From: Candidatus Thermoplasmatota archaeon | GTDB taxonomy: Archaea; Thermoplasmatota; Thermoplasmata; UBA10834 | Length of the DNA stretch: 36,082 bases | Assembly (NCBI GenBank): GCA_018814355.1 | Contig: JAHIZT010000109.1 | Location: 1-36,082 of the forward strand | Direction of reading: 5' to 3' | Shown here: piece after piece, positions 14,377 to 20,961 of the stretch | How the letters are laid out: every line of letters begins with the position of its first letter | Numbering within the stretch: the stretch's first letter is position 1 | Position numbers and translations under genes: made by a program | Notes under the pieces: model-generated | The model's input: only the letters and a program-made list of their open reading frames with translations | Databases searched by the model: none | Told to the model about the DNA's origin: nothing

Positions 14377-15291
14377 GTGGCGAGCTGCGACAAGTGCGGG
14401 AAGAGACCTGTGATCCTCATCAGGTACAGCGGCGCTCACCTTTGCGGAGACCACTTCTGCGATTTCGTCGAGAAGCGAGTCAAGCATGAGATCCGGCGAC
14501 AGATTGATCTCAAAGGTGGCGAGAGGGTAGCAGTCGCGGTATCTGGCGGAAAGGACAGCACAGTGGCCCTCCATCTGGCCAACAAGATCCTCGGAGCTAG
14601 GAGGGACCTTGACTTGTGCGCAATCACCGTGGACGAAGGGATCATTGGGTACAGGGAATCGAGCATACCCATCGTAGCGGAGTACTGCCGCTCGATTGGC
14701 GTCGAGCACGTTGTGGTCTCGTTCGAAGACATGTTTGGCAGCACCATGGACGAGATCGCGAAGAGGGACAGGCCCTTAGCGACTTGCAGCTACTGCGGCG
14801 TCCTGAGGCGCGCAGCGATAAACAGAGCCGCCAAGAGATGGCACGCTAGCTACATTGCCACGGGTCTGAACCTAGATGACACCGCCCAGTCTATCTTGAT
14901 GAACTTCTCCAGGGGAGATGTCGAGAGGTTGGCCCGGCTCGGGCCCCACAAGCGCGTCCAGATGAAGCTTGTCCCCAGGATTCAGCCTCTGAGGACGATT
15001 CCAGAGAGCGAAACCACGCTCTATGCTTTGGTGAATGGGCTCAAGTTCCACGACCTTGAGTGTCCCTATTCGCCTGAGGCGTTGAGGAACACTTACAGGT
15101 CTGTCGTTGCGCAGCTGGAGGACAAATGCCCTGGGACAAGGCATTCCATACTGAAGTCTTATGAAGAGATCCTTCCAACGCTCGAGAGAATCTACCCGAG
15201 CGCGAAGCTCAGAAGCTGCTCTTGCGGCGAACCGACCATGTCCAAGAAGTGCAAAGCGTGCGAGCTCGTCGATTCATTAGATGATTACTGA
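14377..15291 (+). CDS. ncs6: tRNA 2-thiolation protein (Ncs6/TtuA family)
   Basis: This family activates a tRNA uridine by adenylation and inserts sulfur at C2 (wobble U34 or T54, depending on subfamily). The 304-residue protein has an N-terminal zinc site C4, C7, C23, H26, the PP-loop SGGKDS at 56-61, and a cysteine triad C137, C140, C229 matching the [4Fe-4S] triad of TtuA. A C-terminal zinc finger (CSCG...CKAC) completes it. The sulfur carrier protein is not in the window. I cannot separate U34 from U54 specificity by eye. The gene has its own promoter and is convergent with the next gene, with 1 nt between the stops. Confidence 0.9.
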   Translation: MASCDKCGKRPVILIRYSGAHLCGDHFCDFVEKRVKHEIRRQIDLKGGERVAVAVSGGKDSTVALHLANKILGARRDLDLCAITVDEGIIGYRESSIPIVAEYCRSIGVEHVVVSFEDMFGSTMDEIAKRDRPLATCSYCGVLRRAAINRAAKRWHASYIATGLNLDDTAQSILMNFSRGDVERLARLGPHKRVQMKLVPRIQPLRTIPESETTLYALVNGLKFHDLECPYSPEALRNTYRSVVAQLEDKCPGTRHSILKSYEEILPTLERIYPSAKLRSCSCGEPTMSKKCKACELVDSLDDY

Positions 15292-15292
15292 A

Positions 15293-16021
15293 CTATCTGA
15301 TTGAATCCTTCGGGAACCACGCTCCGCAGCTCTTGCAAGTTGTCTCCTTGGGCTGCGCCTTCGCACCGCATATCTGGCACTCTTTGTAAGCAAGAGTGCG
15401 CTGAACCGGCCTTTGAGGGGGAGGAGGCGGCGGTGCGAAGCCGACGGAATCATCTGGGGTGACCTGGAAGGCGACCTTCGACATGTTTGAGAAGGATGGC
15501 GCGGTTGGTCTGCGACGACTCGCATGCTGCGGCCTGGGAGCTGCCTTCTGGCGGGTCGTCTCAAGCCTCTCGCGTCTCTTCTGGTCAACGAAGTAGTTCC
15601 TCCCTGTGGAGAAAGTGGAGTAGACCAGCAGGGCCTTCAGGGAGATTCCGAAGAGCATGATGTACACAATCTTGCTCATGTCGAACCGTACGGCATATGC
15701 CTGATATCGGTACTCGGCGATTCCGCCGCCAAATATCACGAACAGCCACATACATATGAATGCCAAGGCGGTCATCCCGAAAAGCATCCGCTTGAATGTT
15801 CCTGGCTTGTTGATCGCCTCGAGCGCGCTTGAAGCGGTGATCATGCCTCCGAAGAACAGAATGTATGTCTTGATGTCAGTCGTGAAGGCAGTCCTCAGAT
15901 CCGGGAATCTGATGGTGACCAGGTCCACGAGCACGATTGGGATGACAATGTACATGAGGGCTTGGGTGAAAGCAGTCCATGTGGCGTCCGAGATCCTGTT
16001 CCTCTCCCTCACGGAGGCCAC
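15293..16021 (-). CDS. Four-TM membrane protein with C-terminal zinc ribbon
   Basis: I do not recognise the family. The 242-residue protein has four hydrophobic segments (about residues 15-38, 52-68, 80-101, 115-135) and a long basic/proline-rich linker with PPPPPP. A zinc ribbon follows at C215, C218, C229, C232 (CQIC...CKSC). The tail and ribbon are probably cytosolic. The GTG start at 16021 overlaps the upstream gene by 13 nt, so the two form a coupled operon. Function unknown; the layout suggests a scaffold or sensor paired with the extracytoplasmic partner. Confidence 0.65.
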   Translation of the reverse strand: MASVRERNRISDATWTAFTQALMYIVIPIVLVDLVTIRFPDLRTAFTTDIKTYILFFGGMITASSALEAINKPGTFKRMLFGMTALAFICMWLFVIFGGGIAEYRYQAYAVRFDMSKIVYIMLFGISLKALLVYSTFSTGRNYFVDQKRRERLETTRQKAAPRPQHASRRRPTAPSFSNMSKVAFQVTPDDSVGFAPPPPPPQRPVQRTLAYKECQICGAKAQPKETTCKSCGAWFPKDSIR

Positions 16022-16866
16022 CCCGGTAGATCAGAAGCAGTGATGCTTTGCGTTTGTCTGAGCAGCAACCCGCCCACATTGATGAGCAGCTCGACCGAGT
16101 ATGCGGTTTCATTGGAGTAGGTCGCCAAGAACGTAACGTAGTCTATGGCCATGGTCACGGGGGGCTGTGTCTGGTTCCCGCCAAGCTGGACCGTCGATTG
16201 AACCTGTCCCAGCGGAGTCTCGTTGGCATAGAACCCGAATGATACCTGTGCGGCTGGCAAGCTGCGCAGCAAGTCGGCGGTGTTTAGCCAGTAGGTGACA
16301 GTAGCTGTCATCGGATCCCCGAGCGCTGCGGGCGCCGCGAACGTGGTGTTGGTTATGCCGTATCCCCTGATGAGCGCGTCCCACGGAACGCTGACCTGAT
16401 AGCTCGCCTCGAACTTGACGAGCTTCATCGTGTAGAAGCAAGAGACCTCGACATCGAAGGTTAGGAGATCATCGTTGAACACCATCCATTGGGCGCCGCT
16501 GTTGTAAAGCGACAGCAGGTCGAAGTTGAAGTCCAGCGAGGAGGAGGTGACGGTGCCAGCGAGGACGCTCCCGATGTCGATCGTTCTGCTAGTGATTTCA
16601 TAGTGAGTGTAGTTGGTCACACGGTAGGAAATCGTCAGCTGGTCGACGTCGTAGAAACCCCCGTTGTCGATAGAGAAAGGTGCATGAACTTGCACAATCC
16701 CGTCCGCGTAAGTCCAGGTGACCTCTTGTGCGGACGGAAGGTCGACTTTGAAATGACCGCTCGGAAAAGGCCATATGCTGGTGAACGCCAGGACGACTAT
16801 TGACAGGTTGACGACGGCAATCGCCAACTGAAGGAGCCTGATTCGTGCGGCCATCCAGGTCTGCAC
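16009..16866 (-). CDS. Membrane-anchored extracytoplasmic beta-rich protein
   Basis: I do not recognise this 285-residue protein. It has one N-terminal hydrophobic segment (about residues 7-33) after a basic start, so it is anchored or secreted. The rest is polar, beta-strand-like and rich in Thr, Ser and Asn, with several N-x-S/T sequons (for example NYT, NTT, NET, NQT) typical of surface proteins. A weak hydrophobic stretch (VELLINVGGLLL) lies near the end. The GTG start at 16866 is about 26 nt from the TATA box at 16887-16896, so the message is probably leaderless. It is translationally coupled to the four-TM zinc-ribbon protein. Confidence 0.62.
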   Translation of the reverse strand: MQTWMAARIRLLQLAIAVVNLSIVVLAFTSIWPFPSGHFKVDLPSAQEVTWTYADGIVQVHAPFSIDNGGFYDVDQLTISYRVTNYTHYEITSRTIDIGSVLAGTVTSSSLDFNFDLLSLYNSGAQWMVFNDDLLTFDVEVSCFYTMKLVKFEASYQVSVPWDALIRGYGITNTTFAAPAALGDPMTATVTYWLNTADLLRSLPAAQVSFGFYANETPLGQVQSTVQLGGNQTQPPVTMAIDYVTFLATYSNETAYSVELLINVGGLLLRQTQSITASDLPGWPP

Positions 16867-16886
16867 ATAGCTAATCAGGCTGGGCT

Positions 16887-16896
16887 CTAATAAATG
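16887..16896 (-). promoter_or_regulatory. TATA box of the two-gene membrane operon
   Basis: The minus strand reads CATTTATTAG, centred 25-26 nt before the GTG at 16866. Confidence 0.6.
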
Positions 16897-16927
16897 TAGA
16901 GTCTGCCGTAATCAATGGGAAAAACCG

Positions 16928-18223
16928 TCAGAGGTCGCCGTCGTACTCTGGGTAGTCGTAGGCCTCCTCGCCTTCGAAGAAGCAGTAGTGCACCTTGGTG
17001 AACTGGCGCTTGAACGCGACAACATCGCGCTTGACCTTCTCAGGGACCTCTCCCTTGACGACAATCCTGGAGATGAATTCTGCCACATCGCTCATTTCCT
17101 TCTCCTTCATGCCAAGTCTGGTGAGTTCCTGAGAGCCTATCCTGATCCCGCAGGGCTTGACCGGGTTGGAGTCCCAAGGCAGGAGGTTCTTGTTGAGTAT
17201 GATGTTCGCGCTCTCGAGATCCTTTGCGACCTTCGCACCTCCGTGGAATTCCTCAACATCCACGACGATCGTGTGCGATTCCGTGAATCCCAGGTGCTCG
17301 CAGAGGACATCCATTCCTCGCTCGTGGAGAGCCTGCCCCAAAGCCTTGGCATTCCTTATGACCTGGTCCGCATAGGCCTCGCCGAACTCCTTTGTCTCAG
17401 CCAGGGTTACTGCAAGGGCTGCAACGGAATGGAGATGGTGATTGCTCGTTACTCCCGGGAACACACCGCGCCTCAGGGCGGTCTCGAGGCCATCCTTCTG
17501 AAGGTCCGACAAGATCATGCCATGCTGCGGACCTGGAAGAGTCTTGTGGGTACTGCCGGAGATCACGTCGATCCCCTCTTTCAAAGGGTCCTGAAACCTG
17601 TTCCCCGCAATCAGCCCCAGGACATGCGCAGCGTCGTACCATGTCGAGCAACCGACCTCCGCGAAGACGTCCTTGAGCTCGTCCAAGGGCGTGGGGAATA
17701 GGAAGACTGACTGACCGAAAAGCGCTACCTTGGGCTTGACCTCCTTGATCAACCTTCTGGCGCCTTGGATGTCTACGTTCATGTTCTTCTCGTCGAACGG
17801 GTAGTTGAAGGTCCTGATTCCCCGCATTCCAGTCGCGCCTATCTTCGCATGGGAGATGTGGCCGCCATCGGATAGGGCGACCGTGGTCATCTTGTCTCGA
17901 GGTTTGGTGAGGGCCATCAGCACGGCCATGTTTGACACGGTCCCAGATGTGGATCGCACATCAGCGAACTTGCACCTGAAGACCTCCCTGGAGAGCTCTT
18001 CACAAATCGTCTCGATCTGATCGACGTAGATATTGCCCTGGTAGTATCTTCTGCCCGGCAGACCCTCGGCGTACCTGTTGTTCAGGTCGGAGTTGATGAC
18101 CTCCCTGGCAGCTGGGCTCATCACGTTCTCAGAAGCTATGAGAGGGATAGAATCCTTGAACCAGCCGCTGTGCTTCCTCGTCAGATCCCGGACCATCTGG
18201 GCTAGTTCCTTCGGCAATGGCAC
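16928..18223 (-). CDS. glyA: Serine hydroxymethyltransferase
   Basis: GlyA is a PLP enzyme that interconverts serine and glycine while charging a tetrahydropterin with a one-carbon unit. With the GTG start at 18223 it has 431 residues, the usual archaeal length. It shows ASENVMSP near the start, NRYAEGLPGRRYYQG, the PLP-binding K227 in GSTHKTLPGPQHG, and HTIVVDV towards the end. A longer frame runs upstream to 18496, but those residues cover the divergent promoters and look unlike the family. The TATA box at 18245-18253 lies 27 nt before the GTG. It may draw on the pterin made through mptD. Confidence 0.93.
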   Translation of the reverse strand: MPLPKELAQMVRDLTRKHSGWFKDSIPLIASENVMSPAAREVINSDLNNRYAEGLPGRRYYQGNIYVDQIETICEELSREVFRCKFADVRSTSGTVSNMAVLMALTKPRDKMTTVALSDGGHISHAKIGATGMRGIRTFNYPFDEKNMNVDIQGARRLIKEVKPKVALFGQSVFLFPTPLDELKDVFAEVGCSTWYDAAHVLGLIAGNRFQDPLKEGIDVISGSTHKTLPGPQHGMILSDLQKDGLETALRRGVFPGVTSNHHLHSVAALAVTLAETKEFGEAYADQVIRNAKALGQALHERGMDVLCEHLGFTESHTIVVDVEEFHGGAKVAKDLESANIILNKNLLPWDSNPVKPCGIRIGSQELTRLGMKEKEMSDVAEFISRIVVKGEVPEKVKRDVVAFKRQFTKVHYCFFEGEEAYDYPEYDGDL

Positions 18224-18244
18224 AATTCTGGGGAACAAATCGAA

Positions 18245-18253
18245 GATTAAAAA
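18245..18253 (-). promoter_or_regulatory. TATA box of glyA
   Basis: The minus strand reads TTTTTAATC, centred 27 nt before the GTG at 18223. This decides the glyA start and predicts a leaderless mRNA. Confidence 0.65.
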
Positions 18254-18370
18254 CGTATGCACGACCCGCTCGTTCATCGTAGTGCTGTCCGTGCGCTCGA
18301 CACACTCAAGGCTACTCGGGTCTCGAGTGGTTGCAGTGGAAACGTAGGGTGAGAATCCGTAAGGAACATA

Positions 18371-18376
18371 TTTATA
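18371..18376 (+). promoter_or_regulatory. TATA box of the RHH regulator
   Basis: TTTATA within ATATTTATAG, centred about 43 nt before the ATG at 18417. Transcription should begin near 18400, immediately after the palindrome at 18380-18400. Confidence 0.65.
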
Positions 18377-18379
18377 GAA

Positions 18380-18400
18380 TGTATGACAATGTGTCATACA
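18380..18400 (+). promoter_or_regulatory. Perfect 9-bp-arm palindrome, probable RHH operator
   Basis: GTATGACA-ATG-TGTCATAC (18381-18399) is a perfect inverted repeat, extended by a T/A pair on each side. It sits between the TATA box and the predicted transcription start of the RHH gene, a classical repressor position. Autoregulation by the encoded protein is the simplest reading. Confidence 0.6.
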
Positions 18401-18416
18401 AGGCACCGAGATTACG

Positions 18417-18818
18417 ATGACAACGAAGAGCGCACGTCTCAACATACGACTGCCCGAAGACGACATGCTGGAGCTCGAAGCTATTCGCGAGCGCACTGGC
18501 CTCCAGAGCGTATCCGACGTCGTGAGGGAAGCGATCGGCGCCTACCTCCACGACGAAGTCGCGACCTGGAACTCGGAGAAGATCAAGGCGATCGTCCCCA
18601 TGGCACTGCTCGAAGATGTCGAGATGTTCATAGCTAGTGGTGACGCCACGGACATCTCCCAAGCCGTAACGCTCGCCCTTGCTGGATGGATCGAGGAGAA
18701 GAAGCGCTACTACCTCGAGGGCAAGGAGGCTCTCCGCCAGAAGGTCTCGGAATCAGTCGAGGAGCGCGGGATGAGAAAAGGGATGGCTCGGACCGCGTCT
18801 CGAATGAGAATCCAATGA
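18417..18818 (+). CDS. Ribbon-helix-helix regulator with two RHH-like units
   Basis: This is a 133-residue DNA-binding protein. Residues 7-46 (ARLNIRLPEDDMLELEAI then SVSDVVREAIGAYL) form a standard RHH/CopG unit. Residues about 56-96 (KAIVPMALLEDVEMFIAS then DISQAVTLALAGWIEE) look like a second, diverged unit. The C-terminus is basic. Length resembles NikR, but the nickel-binding His/Cys residues are absent. It sits behind a palindrome and is divergent from glyA, with their start codons 193 bp apart. An autorepressor role is inferred; control of glyA is possible but unsupported. Confidence 0.78.
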   Translation: MTTKSARLNIRLPEDDMLELEAIRERTGLQSVSDVVREAIGAYLHDEVATWNSEKIKAIVPMALLEDVEMFIASGDATDISQAVTLALAGWIEEKKRYYLEGKEALRQKVSESVEERGMRKGMARTASRMRIQ

Positions 18819-18933
18819 TTGCTACTGAATGGACGATGCCTTAACAACGATCGCGGACGCGACCGCGCCCGCAGTCTAACGGACAAAGGGAAGGAAGGGC
18901 TAACCAAAAGCTCAGATGGGATGGGAAAACGCA

Positions 18934-18966
18934 GAGAGGGCATGGGCCCTCTCGATGCACTTTTTT
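18934..18966 (+). terminator. Intrinsic terminator, probably bidirectional
   Basis: GAGAGGGC-ATGG-GCCCTCTC (18934-18953) is a perfect 8-bp stem with a 4-nt loop. On the plus strand six T follow at 18961-18966 after GATGCAC; on the minus strand a TTTT follows after TGCG. It can end both the RHH gene and the convergent PGI/PMI gene. Confidence 0.65.
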
Positions 18967-19012
18967 CACTTGCACGATGGCACTTGCCGTTTGGCTGACG
19001 AACGGTAATAGC

Positions 19013-20053
19013 TCACTTTTTGGACAAAATCGCCTTGAGTTCGTCTATTGGCTCGTTCGATGAAGGATCAACGTGCCTCAGAAACCCCATGTAAGTGCTG
19101 GCGTAGTCCCCCATTAGAAGCAGGGAGAACATCTTGGCCAGCGGGGAGAGGCCGATTGCCTCAACGGAGTAGACGGCTGTGGCCTTGCCAATCATGTCCT
19201 TCGTGGCCGCGATGCGCGCGCGCATCGGGCTCGTGCGCGTGTCGTGCTCCAAGAACACGACCGCGAACCCTTTGCTTCTGGGGTCCTTCACCCAGCCGAC
19301 TATCTCGTTGTGGTCCAGCTCGGGCAGCTCCGCGCTGAACGCCAGCACCTTACCGTTCTCGTTCATCTGGTTTGACCATCTCTTGGCGACTGGCCTCGAC
19401 AGATCGTATCCTATGATGACTGGTACGCACGTGAAGAGCTCGTGTGCTAGCATCTTGGCTGGGTTGTCATTCGTTGGGACTGACTGTTTGCAGTAGGCGA
19501 TCGTCTTACCCATGACCCTGACCGCCTCCTCGAGCTGCTTGTCCGGCTTGGCGATTCCTGTGCGCTCTAGCACGCCCATCAATGCGCCGAAAGTGTACCC
19601 AAGCGAAGCCCTGGGCATAAGCCCGGTTGGGATTCTGGCGAACGGTATCTCGCATGTCTCACTCATCTTGGCCAGCTGGCCTCCTGAGGAGACAGCCACG
19701 AGTTTTGCCCTCTTCTTACGCGCGTCCTCGAACATGCTCAAGCTCTCCTCAGTGTTGCCGGAGTAGCTCGAGACTATCACTAGTGAATCCTTCCCCACAT
19801 GCGCCGGCACCGTGTACGATCTGCACACACGGCACGGAACCTCGGACGAGACCGACATCCACTCCTCCAAGAGGTCGCCGCCAATGGCAGAACCGCCCAT
19901 CCCGCACACCAAGACCTCCTTGGGGGTGAACCGGGGCAGGCCAGTCATGCGCCCGCGCCTCAGGCCGTCTGCCAGGTGTTTGGGCATCTCCTCAATAACA
20001 CCCAACATGTTCTTCTGGTCCAGGGCGCGCACGCTCTCCTTGGAGTCTAGCAT
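19013..20053 (-). CDS. pgi-pmi: Bifunctional phosphoglucose/phosphomannose isomerase
   Basis: This cytosolic SIS-fold enzyme interconverts fructose-6-phosphate with glucose-6-phosphate and mannose-6-phosphate. The 346-residue protein shows GMGGSAIGGDLL (about residues 51-62), SSYSGNTEESL (about 95-105) with the phosphate-binding Ser/Thr, and NENGKVLAF...LPELDHNEIVGW, which holds the catalytic Glu and His of the family. Length fits archaeal and crenarchaeal PGI/PMI. The TATA box at 20076-20085 is 28 nt before the ATG, predicting a leaderless mRNA. Confidence 0.92.
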   Translation of the reverse strand: MLDSKESVRALDQKNMLGVIEEMPKHLADGLRRGRMTGLPRFTPKEVLVCGMGGSAIGGDLLEEWMSVSSEVPCRVCRSYTVPAHVGKDSLVIVSSYSGNTEESLSMFEDARKKRAKLVAVSSGGQLAKMSETCEIPFARIPTGLMPRASLGYTFGALMGVLERTGIAKPDKQLEEAVRVMGKTIAYCKQSVPTNDNPAKMLAHELFTCVPVIIGYDLSRPVAKRWSNQMNENGKVLAFSAELPELDHNEIVGWVKDPRSKGFAVVFLEHDTRTSPMRARIAATKDMIGKATAVYSVEAIGLSPLAKMFSLLLMGDYASTYMGFLRHVDPSSNEPIDELKAILSKK

Positions 20054-20075
20054 CTAGCGGTTGTAAGGGTTTACA

Positions 20076-20085
20076 GGGATAAATC
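20076..20085 (-). promoter_or_regulatory. TATA box of the PGI/PMI gene
   Basis: The minus strand reads GATTTATCCC, centred 28 nt before the ATG at 20053. Confidence 0.65.
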
Positions 20086-20132
20086 TATGCTCTGGCATCT
20101 CGAAAGCCTCTTTCGAACGTAATACGAAGAGA

Positions 20133-20164
20133 TTTTATAACAAATGACCGTTCGTTTGCGGTCA
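20133..20164 (+). promoter_or_regulatory. ABC operon promoter with inverted repeat
   Basis: TTTTATAA (20133-20140) is a TATA box. TGACCG-N8-CGGTCA (20145-20164) is a perfect 6-bp inverted repeat running up to the predicted transcription start near 20163, so it is a plausible operator. A further CGAAAG-CCT-CTTTCG repeat lies at 20101-20115. Confidence 0.5.
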
Positions 20165-20167
20165 CGC

Positions 20168-20950
20168 ATGGGGGCGGAGAGCCTTTCCAATAGGGAGATG
20201 GTTAGCATGAAGACGGATGCGAAGGGAGTCCAAAAGGCGAAGCCAGAAGACAGCACAATGGGCATCATCGAGGTCAAGGCAGTCAAGAAGACCTATGACT
20301 CTGGAAAAGTCAAAGTGGATGCCCTGAAGGGAGTGAACCTCTCCGTCAAAGAGGGGGAGATGGTTGCTGTCATGGGCCCGTCTGGCTGCGGCAAGACGAC
20401 CCTTCTCAACTGCGTCTCTGGCTTGGATGATCTGAGCGAGGGCGAAGTGTATATCCGTGGCAAGCCCCTCTCGAAGATGTCTGACCGCGAGAGGACGACC
20501 TACAGGGCGGAGAAGATTGGGTTCATATTCCAAGCGTACAATCTCCTTCCAGTGTTGACATCAGTCGAGAACGTCGAGCTACCTCTGCTCATTTCGGGGA
20601 CATCGCCGAAGGAGGCCAGGAAGAGGGCCTTGGAAGCCCTTGCATCCGTGGGTCTCGAGGACTGGCAGACTCACAAGCCAGCGGAGCTTTCGGGAGGCCA
20701 GCAGCAGAGGGTGACGATTGCCAGATCCCTCGTGAACAAGCCCGAGATCGTGTTCGGGGACGAGCCCACTGGGAACCTGGACAGCGAGGCCTCTAAGGAC
20801 ATAATGGACCTGCTCCGGAAGCTCAACAAGCAGAACAAGCAGACGTTCATCATAGTCACTCACGACTACAACGTCGGCCACCTGGCTGACCGCATTGTGG
20901 TGATGAAGGACGGCCTGATCGAGAAGGAGTTCACGCCCGCGCCTTTCTGA
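20168..20950 (+). CDS. ABC transporter ATP-binding protein (MacB/LolD type)
   Basis: This ATPase drives the FtsX-type permease encoded next. It has Walker [10 protein letters not shown], the Q-loop in [10 protein letters not shown], signature LSGGQQQR, Walker [13 protein letters not shown] and the H-loop VTHD. The LolD/MacB subfamily is indicated by the GNLDS ending and the permease partner. The start is uncertain: ATG 20168 follows the predicted transcription start by a few bases, but the conserved core begins at [11 protein letters not shown], so ATG 20207 or 20258 would also give a complete domain. It is co-transcribed with the permease, 11 nt downstream. Confidence 0.9.
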   Translation: MGAESLSNREMVSMKTDAKGVQKAKPEDSTMGIIEVKAVKKTYDSGKVKVDALKGVNLSVKEGEMVAVMGPSGCGKTTLLNCVSGLDDLSEGEVYIRGKPLSKMSDRERTTYRAEKIGFIFQAYNLLPVLTSVENVELPLLISGTSPKEARKRALEALASVGLEDWQTHKPAELSGGQQQRVTIARSLVNKPEIVFGDEPTGNLDSEASKDIMDLLRKLNKQNKQTFIIVTHDYNVGHLADRIVVMKDGLIEKEFTPAPF

Positions 20951-20957
20951 GGTGATC
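20950..20957 (+). promoter_or_regulatory. Strong Shine-Dalgarno site before the permease
   Basis: AGGTGATC matches the archaeal 16S 3' end over eight bases and lies 4 nt before the TTG at 20962. It explains how a TTG start is used. Confidence 0.65.
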
Positions 20958-20961
20958 TGAG

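Noticed and set aside
18224-18496. N-terminal extension of GlyA by 91 residues
   Set aside because: It would cover both divergent promoters, the palindrome and part of the RHH gene, and has no family similarity. The TATA box points to GTG 18223.
18417-18818. NikR identity for the RHH protein
   Set aside because: Length and the GTATGA half-site fit, but none of the nickel-binding His/Cys residues is present and the operator spacing differs.
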